NCBI RefSeq assembly: GCF_900177725.1
Contig: NZ_FXAT01000003.1
Span: 310,001 to 374,000, forward strand
DNA from: Paraburkholderia susongensis
GTDB lineage: Bacteria; Pseudomonadota; Gammaproteobacteria; Burkholderiales; Burkholderiaceae
DNA: 64,000 bases
Direction of reading: 5' to 3'
The stretch's first letter is position 1, and the number at the start of each line of letters is the position of its first letter. A program made the translations under genes and the position numbers. Shown here piece after piece: positions 18,891-27,598 of the stretch. The notes beneath the pieces are model-generated. The model had not been told where the DNA came from. It did not search any database and was given only the letters and a program-made list of their open reading frames with translations.

Positions 18891-18967
18891 GGCTCGGGGC
18901 TCGGGGCTCGGGGCTCGGGGCTCGGGGCTCGGGGCTCGGGGCTCGGGGCTCGGGGCTCGGGGCTCGG
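18891..18967. repeat. Tandem repeat, 11 perfect copies of the 7-mer GGCTCGG
   Basis: A 77-bp perfect heptamer array lies in the short gap between the convergent Lrp-type gene and the CDF gene, 9 bp past the CDF stop. Perfect copies and a unit not divisible by three are typical of a polymerase-slippage locus. Confidence 0.95.
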
Positions 18968-18976
18968 TAGCCTGAA

Positions 18977-20257
18977 TCAGCCGGCGTTGTGAGGTTCCGA
19001 GGTTTTTGCCTGATCGGCCGTTGCGCCGGCTTCCAGCTCCACTGCCGAACGGCCTTGCGCGACCGACACGTCCCACTGCAAAAGTACATCCAGTTTGCGC
19101 GCGCCGAGGCGGCGCTTGAGCGCCTCCAGATCGACGCGGCCGAGCGATTGCGCCTCGCTTCCCAGCACCCGGGCGGCATCCGCGGCATTCGGGGCACTGG
19201 CGGCAGCGGATAACGCCGCAGGCAAGATCACCTCCACATCGAGCCCCGTGCTCAGGTAGTGAAGATTCACCGCCGCGGCCTGCAAGCCACCGGCCGCCAG
19301 CGCCGCGTTGACCTCGGCGACCACCTTCTCCCGCGTCGGCAGATCGACAGGCGGGCGCGCAAGCGCATCGTTTTCCGGATCGACATGAATCAGCGCATCG
19401 AGCACGCGGGTGTCGCCCAGCACACGCAGGCGCGCCGACTCCGCGATGTAATGCCCTTCCGATACCGAAATCAGCGGATCGACCAGAATGTGCGCGTCCA
19501 CAAGCGCAAAGTCGCCCATCTTGCGCGTACGCATCTCATGCACGTCACGCACGCCGGGCGTGGCGAGCAGCAGCGCGCGCACGTCCGCAGTGGCGGTCTC
19601 GTCGAGTGCGCGATCGGACAGGTCCTGAAGCGCGTCCCAGCCGAAGGTCCAACCCATGCGCGCAACCATGAAGCCGACGATCGCCGCCGCGATCGGATCG
19701 AGCAGCCGCACGCCGGCGAGGCTGCCGACCACGCCGATCCCCACCACCAGCGACGACGCCGCGTCCGAGCGCGCATGCCAGGCATTTGCGATCAGCATTG
19801 CCGAGCGCACCCGGGTCGCCTCGCGCAGCATGTAGCGAAACAGCGCCTCCTTGGAGACCAGTACCAGCGCCACGACGGCGAGCGCGCTCATCCGCACCGC
19901 AGGAATGTTTGCCAGATTGGCGAGCCGCGTGCCGGCGCCCCATAACATGCCGACGCCGACCGAAATCAGCAGCGCGCCTAAAAATAATGAAGCCACCGTT
20001 TCATAGCGGCTATGCCCGTAATTGTGATCCGCGTCGGGCTGGGCGCCGCTGTGCCGATTGGCGAGCAGCACGACAAAATCGGAAATCAGATCGGCGAGAG
20101 TATGGATGCCGTCGGCAATGAGCGCCTGCGAGTGCGCCACCGATCCGATCGCGATTTGCAGCATCATCAATACTGTATTGAGCGCAATACTCGTAAAAGT
20201 ACTTTTGCGCGCAACGCGTTGTTTCTCGGTGGATTGGGTGACGACAGCGGGCGGCAT
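18977..20257 (-). CDS. Cation diffusion facilitator (CDF) family metal transporter
   Basis: A 426-residue inner-membrane protein with about six membrane segments in the first 210 residues. It has CDF metal-site motifs in TM2 (Asp49, His52, Asp56) and TM5 (HARSDAASS), and a cytoplasmic domain with VHEMRTRKMG and DALIHVDPEN. It exports divalent metal (Zn, Co, Fe or Mn) by proton antiport. A C-terminal extension of about 130 residues looks like an additional dimerisation-type segment, so the protein is longer than the usual 300. Metal specificity is not evident. Confidence 0.92.
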   Translation of the reverse strand: MPPAVVTQSTEKQRVARKSTFTSIALNTVLMMLQIAIGSVAHSQALIADGIHTLADLISDFVVLLANRHSGAQPDADHNYGHSRYETVASLFLGALLISVGVGMLWGAGTRLANLANIPAVRMSALAVVALVLVSKEALFRYMLREATRVRSAMLIANAWHARSDAASSLVVGIGVVGSLAGVRLLDPIAAAIVGFMVARMGWTFGWDALQDLSDRALDETATADVRALLLATPGVRDVHEMRTRKMGDFALVDAHILVDPLISVSEGHYIAESARLRVLGDTRVLDALIHVDPENDALARPPVDLPTREKVVAEVNAALAAGGLQAAAVNLHYLSTGLDVEVILPAALSAAASAPNAADAARVLGSEAQSLGRVDLEALKRRLGARKLDVLLQWDVSVAQGRSAVELEAGATADQAKTSEPHNAG

Positions 20258-20420
20258 GCTGAAAACGGGGAAAGTTCAATGTCGTTATTGTACCCACCAC
20301 CAATCGAAATACGCCCTGGTCCGTCAAAAAAATCCTTTTGAATCAGTCGCTTATCTAAACGAAAAGCATTCGCGTTCCAGTTATCTGAAGCACCTGCGAC
20401 AAAAAGCGGCATCCCAAATA

Positions 20421-20455
20421 GAAAAAGCCGCGCCCTGTACGGTGCGCGGCTTTCT
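20421..20455 (-). terminator. Rho-independent terminator downstream of the H-NS-family gene
   Basis: GCCGCGC (20427-20433) and GCGCGGC (20444-20450) form a hairpin; on the minus strand it is followed by a TTTTT run. It sits about 90 bp past the H-NS-family stop. Confidence 0.75.
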
Positions 20456-20543
20456 GAGATTGCGCAGCGCGCTATAGGCGCTGCTCATTTCCGGTATTCG
20501 TATTACTTGCGGGCCGGAAGGATCACTCCCCCGGCGCCCAGCA

Positions 20544-20849
20544 TTATTTCTCAATCAGGAATTTTTCACGATCGAGACCTGCAATCCAGCGCGGCGGCTT
20601 GCCACGGCCGGACCACGTGCTGCCGCTTTCCGGGTCGCGATATTTCGGTGCGACCCCTGCGCGCGGGCGATTGGCGGCTTTAACACCCTTCGCCGCACGG
20701 CTACCGCCGAGTTCGCTCAACGAAATACCGTAATCGGCCATTTTTTGCTTGATTTCATTCAAGACTTCCGCGTATTCGCGCGACTTCGCTTCTTCGATCT
20801 GCTTTTCGAGTTTCTCGCGTTGCGCGAGTAGTTCCTTGTATGAAGACAT
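20544..20849 (-). CDS. H-NS histone-like family protein
   Basis: A 101-residue protein with an N-terminal coiled coil (about 1-45) for oligomerisation, a basic linker and the DNA-binding motif GSTWSGRGKPPRWI (about 76-89). This is the short Burkholderia-type H-NS layout that binds AT-rich DNA and silences acquired genes. AAGGGA precedes the ATG. The 400 bp upstream is unusually AT-rich for this window and could allow autoregulation. Confidence 0.93.
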   Translation of the reverse strand: MSSYKELLAQREKLEKQIEEAKSREYAEVLNEIKQKMADYGISLSELGGSRAAKGVKAANRPRAGVAPKYRDPESGSTWSGRGKPPRWIAGLDREKFLIEK

Positions 20850-21253
20850 AGCTTCCCTTGTCGTATGGATAAATGACTGCCAGTCTTATGCCGGCTTGCC
20901 CTTTGAAGGTTTCACGCCTCGGAATTTGTGGCGAGATTAACACAAAATAGAAAGACTGCAAAAGCGCCAACAAAAATTTAATTTAAATTCGTTTCAAAAA
21001 GTTTCCGAGCCGCACTGCGGCCGAGCGGCTTCCTTTCAATTACCTGATTTCGCATGTTGCTGAAAAAAATCCCATTGCAATGCATATTTATGAGATTAAC
21101 TGGCAGCAAATGATATTTGCGATGCTGATTTCGCAGCAACATTTCATATCATGAGAGCTTTATCGAGATAAGCGCGCATTTTTAAGACAAAGCCGAAGAC
21201 AAAAGCAGCGCTTCGGGACTGACGTCTATGTGTTTCCCGAAAAACAATAATGT
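20850..21253. promoter_or_regulatory. AT-rich 404-bp intergenic region upstream of the H-NS-family gene
   Basis: No gene is visible. The stretch is strongly AT-rich compared with flanking DNA (for example AAATTTAATTTAAATT near 20974). It contains a perfect inverted repeat GCAAAT-GAT-ATTTGC (21106-21120). It probably carries the H-NS-gene promoter and nucleoid-protein sites. Confidence 0.5.
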
Positions 21254-21903
21254 TTAATCGGCATGCCGCTGGATGCAAACTTCGAGCGCCGCGTGCAACG
21301 TTTCGGTGTCGGACCGGGCATCGTCGAACGCGAAGCGGCGGCGAATGCCGTCGCGTTTCAGATCGGCGCCATAGCGATCGATGCCGAGCAATTGCGCGCC
21401 TCCCGCGCTGCCCATCCGGCGGCCGAATTCCTCGATCAGCGCATTTTCTTCGGCCGCGGCAAGCGGCGGCAACGGATCGAGCTCGGCGCCATCGAGCCAG
21501 CCCATCGCGCCGAAACCGCCGATATAGCGCAGGCGCTCGAGTTTCATCGTCCAGAACGAGAAATCGCCGAGCATGAGATAACGCTCCGCGTCCGGGTGAT
21601 AGCGCAGATAACGCCGCACGTCTTCAGGGCTCGGGTCGAGCGGCTCGAACGTGCCCAGCAGCGTGACGCGCTGGCCGCTGAGTACGTCGCCGTCGGGCGC
21701 GTCCACCGCCAGAAATCCGGCGCGTGGATCGGCGTGCAGGTTGTGGGTATGCTCGGCGAGCCGGCTGACGAGGATCGTCGGACGATGCCGCGCGTCCGGC
21801 GCGAACGGCAGCACCGATGGATAAGGAAAGCCCTCGGGCTGGCGCGCGTGCCGACGGCGGTCGTGTGCAGCAGATGCAGCGGAGCGTGAGCGGGAATGTT
21901 CAA
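21254..21903 (-). pseudogene. HugZ-like haem/FMN-binding family gene with an N-terminal frameshift
   Basis: From a TTG at 21903 (GAGG 9 nt upstream) the frame reads NIPAHAPLHLLHTTAVGTRAS, a typical HugZ/pyridoxamine-phosphate-oxidase-like N-terminus. The continuation, QPEGFPYPSVLPFAPD and on to the stop at 21254, is in another frame. The frames join at about 21842 in a CGCGCGCC run and one base appears to be missing. The downstream part (LAEHTHNLHADPRAGF, GDFSFWTMKLERLRYIGGFGAMGWL) is intact. It could be a real lesion, a phase-variable site or a sequence error. A GTG at 21814 could start a truncated product. Confidence 0.7.
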
Positions 21904-22085
21904 GCGAACGTACCTCGGTGAATGAGCCACGAGCGGCAAACGAAGATGGAGGAACAGGGTGCGTTCCGCCCGCTCAATCGTACGTGTCCGGCCTTGGGCT
22001 TCCAAGCATAAGACAGCATGCTTCGATAGAATCGGAAGTCCGCTTTCAATGCGCTTTCTCGCGCGCCCTCCGTTTCGAGACCTCC

Positions 22086-23300
22086 GTGCCCGATCAACCC
22101 GCCTCCGAATTCGCCGCCCTGCCCGCTGCTCATCGCGATCTGTCCGTCACCGCGCGGCAACGGGCGCGCATCGCCACGATGGCGCTGTTTTTTATCGCCG
22201 GCATGATGTACGCGTCCTGGGGGGTGCATGTGCCGACCGTGCGCGACCGCTTTCATCTGAATGCGGCGATGCTGTCGTTCGCGCTGCTGGCGGTCGCCGG
22301 CGGCTCGATCGGCGCGATGGCCGCCAACGCATCGTGGATCGCGCGGGTCGGCACACGCCGCGCGTGCCTTGCGGGCGGCCTCGTGATGGCCGCGTGCGCG
22401 GCGCTGATTCTGATCGTGCCGGCGTACTGGCTTTTGCTGATCGTGCTCGCCCTCTTCGGCGCGGGCATGGCCACGCTCGACGTGGCGATGAACGCCGAGG
22501 CGAGCGCCGTCGAAAAAGCGCTCGGCAAGCCGATCATGTCGTCGCTGCACGGCATGTTCAGCCTAGGCGGGATGTTCGGCGCGGCGGTCGGCGGGGCGTT
22601 GCTGTCGCGCGGCATGGCGCCGGCCCTGCATCTCGTGCTCGCCGCGGCGGTCAGCGCGCTCGTGCTCGCGCTGGCGTGCCCCTCGGTGCTGCCGCACGTG
22701 CCGCACGCCGAGCACCCCGACTCCGCCACACCGCGCGCGAGCCGCTGGCGCTCGCCGGCGCTGTGGGCGCTCGGTGCGATGGCGCTGGTCGCGCTGATCG
22801 CCGAAGGCGCGATGTACGACTGGGCCACCGTTTATATGCGCGACGTCGTGCTTGCCACGCCCGCGCTCGCGAGTGCCGCCTACGCGGCATTCTCGGGCGG
22901 CATGGCGGCAGCGCGTTTCGCCGGCGACGCGGTGCGCGCCCGCTTCGGCGCGCCGCAACTCGTGATGATGAGCGCGGCGCTCGCCTGCGCGGGCATGGTC
23001 GACGCGCTGGTGCTGCCCAATCCGGTCGCCGCGCTCGCCGGATTCGCGCTGATCGGCCTCGGCCTCGCGAACATGATGCCGGTGCTGTTCGCGGCGGCGG
23101 CGAGCGTCAAGGGCATCCACGCGGCGGAAGGGCTCGCGCATGTCGCGGGACTCGCGTATTTCGGCTTGCTGCTCGGGCCGGTCATCATCGGCGCGGTGAC
23201 GCAGATCACCAATCTCACGATAGGCCTGTCGGTTGTCGCCGTGTGCGCCGCGTCGATCGCGCTGGTCGGCCCGAAGGTGCTGCGGCGTTTGAAGATTTGA
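22086..23300 (+). CDS. MFS transporter, YbjJ/fucose-permease-like
   Basis: A 404-residue protein with twelve predicted membrane segments: GMMYASWGVHVPTVRDRFHL in TM1, a GAGMATLDVAMNAEASAVEK motif after TM4 and a second half from about residue 215. The pattern fits the small YbjJ/FucP-like MFS branch; the substrate is unknown. I chose the GTG at 22086, which leaves about 30 residues before TM1. The longer open frame back to 21918 overlaps the promoter of the divergent gene. Confidence 0.85.
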   Translation: MPDQPASEFAALPAAHRDLSVTARQRARIATMALFFIAGMMYASWGVHVPTVRDRFHLNAAMLSFALLAVAGGSIGAMAANASWIARVGTRRACLAGGLVMAACAALILIVPAYWLLLIVLALFGAGMATLDVAMNAEASAVEKALGKPIMSSLHGMFSLGGMFGAAVGGALLSRGMAPALHLVLAAAVSALVLALACPSVLPHVPHAEHPDSATPRASRWRSPALWALGAMALVALIAEGAMYDWATVYMRDVVLATPALASAAYAAFSGGMAAARFAGDAVRARFGAPQLVMMSAALACAGMVDALVLPNPVAALAGFALIGLGLANMMPVLFAAAASVKGIHAAEGLAHVAGLAYFGLLLGPVIIGAVTQITNLTIGLSVVAVCAASIALVGPKVLRRLKI

Positions 23301-23376
23301 GGTTTGAGCGCGCCAGCACTACGCCGGCGCGTCCAGCGTCATACACAACACTACCCAACCCTTGCGCCCCAAATAG

Positions 23377-23416
23377 AAAAAGGCACGCGCGCCTCGCAGC
23401 GCACGTGCCCTTTTCG
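23377..23416. terminator. Bidirectional terminator between convergent genes
   Basis: AAAAGGCACG and CGTGCCCTTTT (stem core GGCACG 23382-23387 with CGTGCC 23404-23409) give a hairpin flanked by A and T runs. It lies between the MFS gene and the livK-like gene, which converge. Confidence 0.8.
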
Positions 23417-23461
23417 GCAGCGAATCGAAGAGCGGCGCAACGCCGTCTTCGATCACGCGGA

Positions 23462-24607
23462 TTACATCTTCACGACGTCGAGCAGCGTCTTCTTGCCCTG
23501 CTTGTAGCTGTACAGCGAGATCACGCCGTGCTGCAGGTCGCCCTTCGAATCGAACGTGGTTTCGCCGATCACGCCCTTGTAGTCGGTCGACGGCATCGCC
23601 GCGAGAATCTTCGCCGGATCGGTCGAGTTCGCACGCTTCATCGCGTCGACGATGATGTACACCGCGTCATACGTGAACGGCGCGTAGATCTGGATCGGCT
23701 GGCCGAAGCGCTTCTCGTACTTCGTTTCGAACGCCTTGCCGCCCGCCATCTTCTCGAGCGCCATGCCGGCTTCCGAGCAGACGATGTTGTCGGTGGCGTC
23801 GCCGGCCAGGTCGGACAGCTTGTCGGTACACACACCGTCGCCTGCCAGCACCTTCGCGCGCAGGCCGAGCTGCTTGGCCTGTTTCGCGAACGGGCCGCCG
23901 GTGGCGTCCATGCCGCCGTACATGATCGCGTCCGGGTTTTCGCCCTTGATCTTCGTCAGAATCGCGCGGAAGTCGACGGCCTTGTCGTTGGTCGCGTCAT
24001 GCGACACCACGTTCATGCCGAGCGACTTGGCGGTCTTCTCGAATTCGTTCGCGAGACCCTGGCCATAAGCGGTGGAGTCGTCGACAATCGCGACGCTCTT
24101 CAGCTTCATGTCCTTCGCGGCGTAGTTGGCGAGTGCCGGACCTTGTTGCGCATCGGTCGCAACGACGCGGTACGTCGTCTTGAAGCCTTGTTGCGTGTAA
24201 GCCGGATTCGTTGCCGACGGCGAGATCTGCACGATGCCCGCATCGCTGTAGATCTTCGAAGCCGGGATCGAGGTGCCCGAGTTCAGGTGGCCGACCACGG
24301 CGACGACCTTGTCGTCGACGAGCTTCTGCGCAACCTGCGTGGCGGTGCGGGGGTCGGCCGCGTCGTCCTGCGCGTCGAGTTGCAGCGTGATCTTCTGGCC
24401 GCCGATCGTGAGGCCCTTCGCGTTGATTTCCTCGACGGCGAGGCGCGCGCCGTTTTCGTTGTCCTTACCCAGGTGAGCGATACCGCCAGTCAACGGCGCG
24501 ACGTGACCGATCTTGACGACCGTGTCGGCCACAGCCGATGTTGCCAACGTCGCGAACAGCATCGCACCAGCGGCGATCGGCAACAGCTTTTGAATTTTGA
24601 TGTTCAT
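23462..24607 (-). CDS. Branched-chain amino-acid ABC transporter substrate-binding protein (LivK/LivJ type)
   Basis: A 381-residue periplasmic protein with a signal peptide (cleavage near SAVA-D, about residue 27) followed by VVKIGHVAPLTGGIAHLGKDNENGARLAVEEIN, the standard LivJ/LivK opening. Two lobes of the type I binding fold follow. GGAG lies 6 nt before the ATG. No permease or ATPase genes adjoin it, so it is an orphan that must use a transporter encoded elsewhere. Leu/Ile/Val or a related amino acid is the likely ligand. Confidence 0.93.
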   Translation of the reverse strand: MNIKIQKLLPIAAGAMLFATLATSAVADTVVKIGHVAPLTGGIAHLGKDNENGARLAVEEINAKGLTIGGQKITLQLDAQDDAADPRTATQVAQKLVDDKVVAVVGHLNSGTSIPASKIYSDAGIVQISPSATNPAYTQQGFKTTYRVVATDAQQGPALANYAAKDMKLKSVAIVDDSTAYGQGLANEFEKTAKSLGMNVVSHDATNDKAVDFRAILTKIKGENPDAIMYGGMDATGGPFAKQAKQLGLRAKVLAGDGVCTDKLSDLAGDATDNIVCSEAGMALEKMAGGKAFETKYEKRFGQPIQIYAPFTYDAVYIIVDAMKRANSTDPAKILAAMPSTDYKGVIGETTFDSKGDLQHGVISLYSYKQGKKTLLDVVKM

Positions 24608-25046
24608 GTAAGTCTCCAGTTTCGGTCAAAACAACGTAATCGCCCTGTGCCCCGCTTCCCAAACACGTGTCGCTCAATCCCGTGGACGACCACGCCGGTT
24701 GCATCGTTCATGCACTTGGCCAGTACGTCTACCGGACTGTTTGTGACAGTTGGCAAACCGTACTTGCGCGCAAGTGTAGGTCATCAAATTAATTTGTGGG
24801 ATTTTTTTGAGAAAGTGGGAAGAACACTAATAGCGTGTGTCCCAGGCGAGCCGCTTCCAGCTTGGGGAATAGGCCGGAAAGCACCAGCCCATGCGGGTTT
24901 CCGCTAATTGAGAGTTTTCTTTGCGCGCGCGAATCGACGCTTTTTCCGGCCTGAATGAAAAGTAATTCGAAGGTTTTTTCAACTAAATAATGAGGCGCAC
25001 CGAACATGGTTGCGAGCGCGCCGGCAATTCGGAAATCAGCAACACA
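24608..25046. promoter_or_regulatory. 439-bp gap upstream of the livK-like gene
   Basis: No gene is visible. A perfect 12-bp palindrome CAAATTAATTTG (24785-24796), about 180 bp upstream of the livK-like start, is followed by a T-run and is a candidate operator. Apart from it I see nothing definite. Confidence 0.4.
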
Positions 25047-26150
25047 TCAGCGTGTGAATGCGGCGACCCGCTCGGCGGCCGCCAGCCACTCCTGCTCGAG
25101 TTGCGCCATCAGTTCGGCGGCGCCGAGACCTTCGGCGCGCGAGCGTCCGAGCGGCGCGCCCTGCCCCGCCCAGAGCGACAGATAATCGCCGTTCTGCGCG
25201 CGGCCCGCGTTTTGCCGCAACTCCTGCGTCAAGGCGTTTTGCACCGGATACGGCGCGATGTTGTCCGCCGTTTCGCTCAGGCGCTGCATCAACGGATTGC
25301 GGATGCCGCGCGCATGGCGGCCGGTAATCGCGCGCGTCACCGTGGTCGACGTGTCCGACATGCCGCGTACACGGGTTTTCCATACCTCGGGGATCGCGCT
25401 TTCGCGGCAGGTGAGAAACGCGGTGCCCATCATCGCGGCCTGCGCGCCGAGCGCGAGCGCGGCGACGATGCCGCGGCCGTCCATGATGCCGCCGGCGGCC
25501 AGCACCGGCAGTCCGGTCGCGTCGGCGAGTTGCGGCACGAGCACCATCGTGTCGACGAGCGCATCCTCGAACGGGCCGATGAACGTGCCGCGATGCGCGC
25601 CCGCCGCCGCGCCTTGCGCGGCGATCGCATCGGCGCCGGCATCGCGCCACGCGAGACCTTCGGCGACATGCGTCGCAGTCCCAATCACATACTGGCCGTT
25701 TGCGTGCAGACGCTCGACGTCGGCGGCAGGTAGCAGTCCGAACGTAAAGCCGGCCACCGGCACGCGCAATTCGATCAGCGTCTCCAGTTGCGCGCGGAAG
25801 TCCGGCGCATAGCGTTCGAGCGCGCGCCCCGGCGGTAGGCCGAGATCGGCGCGCAGCGGATCGATCGCGTCGAGCGCGCGGCGCACGGTGGCGTCGTCCG
25901 GTGAAGCCGGATCGAGTACGAACAGATTCACGCCGAACGGGCGATCGGTCAGTGCGCGAATCGCCGCGACTTCGCTCGCGATCTTTTCCGGCGTGAGCGC
26001 AGCGCCCGCCAGAAAGCCGAGCCCGCCCGCATTCGACACCGCCGCCACCATCGCCGGCGTGGTCGCGCCGCCCGCCATCGGCGCCTGCACCACGGGCACG
26101 CGCATCTGAAAACGCTGCGCGAATGGCGTCACAAAATTGCCTTCATTCAT
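25047..26150 (-). CDS. Nitronate monooxygenase family FMN enzyme
   Basis: A 367-residue TIM-barrel protein typical of class I nitronate monooxygenases: VVQAPMAGGATTPAMVAAVSNAGGLGFLAG at the N-terminus, DAIAAQGAAAGAHRGTF (the conserved phosphate/His region) in the middle, and VLAAGGIMDGRGIVAALALGAQAAMMGTAFL binding FMN. These oxidise toxic alkyl nitronates such as propionate-3-nitronate. ATG 26150 has AAGGAA upstream; the frame extends to 26264 without support. Single gene. Confidence 0.92.
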   Translation of the reverse strand: MNEGNFVTPFAQRFQMRVPVVQAPMAGGATTPAMVAAVSNAGGLGFLAGAALTPEKIASEVAAIRALTDRPFGVNLFVLDPASPDDATVRRALDAIDPLRADLGLPPGRALERYAPDFRAQLETLIELRVPVAGFTFGLLPAADVERLHANGQYVIGTATHVAEGLAWRDAGADAIAAQGAAAGAHRGTFIGPFEDALVDTMVLVPQLADATGLPVLAAGGIMDGRGIVAALALGAQAAMMGTAFLTCRESAIPEVWKTRVRGMSDTSTTVTRAITGRHARGIRNPLMQRLSETADNIAPYPVQNALTQELRQNAGRAQNGDYLSLWAGQGAPLGRSRAEGLGAAELMAQLEQEWLAAAERVAAFTR

Positions 26151-26218
26151 GATCGATTTCCTTTTCCGGCGATGCGCCGGTGGTATCTCTGCCGCTACTT
26201 TCTGCAAGCATGCGCGCG

Positions 26219-26267
26219 GCGTGCTTACCACGTACTTGCTGCGTGCTTTCCGCGTGCTTGCCACGTA
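26219..26267. repeat. Three imperfect copies of GCGTGCTTNCC upstream of nitronate monooxygenase
   Basis: GCGTGCTTACCACGTA (26219-26234), GCGTGCTTTCCGCGT (26241-26255) and GCGTGCTTGCCACGTA (26252-26267) lie in the 378-bp gap between the divergent nitronate monooxygenase and dienelactone hydrolase genes. They could be regulator sites or simple slippage. The rest of this gap (26151-26528) shows nothing else. Confidence 0.6.
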
Positions 26268-26528
26268 TCCGCCGCGCGTTTTGACACGCGCGAGCCATCA
26301 GCTCCGACTGTACCCACGCGCGCCTCGCCAGATAAATGAATTATCGAGAATGTTTCAATCGCCTTACGAGAATCGTGCTGCGCGAGGCAAACCGAGAGGC
26401 CCCGGCCAGCCTCGCTGCGCGGCGTTTCTTTTGATGGCAAACTAACCGCCCGCTCCAGGCCGTCCAGCCTTTGGCGTTTCGATTACCCCGACCTCGCGCG
26501 GCACTCGCGCGAGTCAATGGAGAACAGC

Positions 26529-27227
26529 ATGAGCACGACTTCCCGATGGATCGACATCCCCGCCGGCAACGACAGTTTCGGCGGCTACCTGGCGCTGCCC
26601 CAAGGCGGCAAGGGACCGGCCGTCATCATCATTCAGGAAATCTTCGGCGTGAACAGCCATATCCGCTCGGTCGCGGATCAGTACGCTCAGGACGGCTATG
26701 TCGCGCTCGCCCCGGACGTGTTCTGGCGCGTGCAGCCGCGCGTCGAATTGACGTATGAAGGCAAGGATCGCGAGAAGGGCATCGAACTGATGCAGAAGAT
26801 GAAGCTCGACGACGCGGTCGCCGACATCGGCGCCGCCGCTGCCGCTTTGCGCGCCATGCCGGAGGTGACCGGCAAGATCGCAGCAATCGGCTACTGCTTC
26901 GGCGGCCGGCTGGCGTATCTGGCCGCCGCGGCAGGCTCGCTCGACGTGGCGATCGCCTACTACGGCGGCGGCATCCACATGCATCTCGACAAGGCCGCGA
27001 ACGTCAAGGTGCCGATTCAGTTCCACTACGGCGAGCTCGACGCGCATATTCCTGCATCGGACATCGGCCAGATTCAGGAGCGCTTCGCGGGTCGCGGCGA
27101 CGTTCAGTTCAACATCTACCCGAACGCCGATCACGGCTTCAACTGCTCGGAGCGCGCGTCGTACAACCAGCACGCGTCGGCGCTCGCGCATGGCCGCACG
27201 CTGACGTTCCTCGGCGAGCACATGTGA
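26529..27227 (+). CDS. Dienelactone hydrolase family alpha/beta hydrolase
   Basis: A 232-residue alpha/beta hydrolase with a Cys-Asp-His triad: nucleophile elbow GYCFGGR (Cys123), Asp171 in GELDAHIP and His202 in NADHGF, plus Glu37 (QEIFG), which activates the Cys in the family. Dienelactone hydrolases open cyclic lactones in chloroaromatic degradation, but most genomic copies act on unknown esters. GGAGAA precedes ATG 26529; the upstream ATG at 26517 would place the RBS inside the gene. Confidence 0.93.
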   Translation: MSTTSRWIDIPAGNDSFGGYLALPQGGKGPAVIIIQEIFGVNSHIRSVADQYAQDGYVALAPDVFWRVQPRVELTYEGKDREKGIELMQKMKLDDAVADIGAAAAALRAMPEVTGKIAAIGYCFGGRLAYLAAAAGSLDVAIAYYGGGIHMHLDKAANVKVPIQFHYGELDAHIPASDIGQIQERFAGRGDVQFNIYPNADHGFNCSERASYNQHASALAHGRTLTFLGEHM

Positions 27228-27598
27228 ATTGATATGAGTGTGGATGGGCGAGCGTGAGCCGATGTCACTCGCGGCGTTGAGCCGCGCTTGCCGATCCGCG
27301 GCAGCATCCATTCGTACCCGCTGCGCCGCTCATACGGTTGGCCTGACGCATCTGAAGTGCGCTTTCGAATCGATGTGAAAGTCGATGTGAAGCACGTTCG
27401 GCGCGTAACTCGGGTACTCTCCGAAAGACGGTGTGTCGGCGACACGCCGTCTTTTTTCATGCGTGACGATCGAGCAGGCAACGGGACGCCCAGCAGAACG
27501 GTTCATCGCGCGCACAGGCAGCCGGCCATACTCGCCGCAGTCGACGCAATCACCGCACTCGCCGCAGAACTCAAACCGACAACGAGGCTCCATCCGCC
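27228..27598. other. 371-bp gap with a terminator at 27423-27457
   Basis: AAGACGGTGTGTC and GACACGCCGTCTT form a 13-bp stem around GGC, with one mismatched pair, followed by TTTTTT: a strong rho-independent terminator, although nearly 200 bp after the hydrolase stop. No gene is seen in the rest of the gap. Confidence 0.8.

Noticed and set aside
21959..24907. 982-residue plus-strand open frame
   Set aside because: It runs through the MFS gene in another frame, across a terminator and antisense to livK. It is Arg-rich as expected of GC-rich shadow frames and has no RBS.
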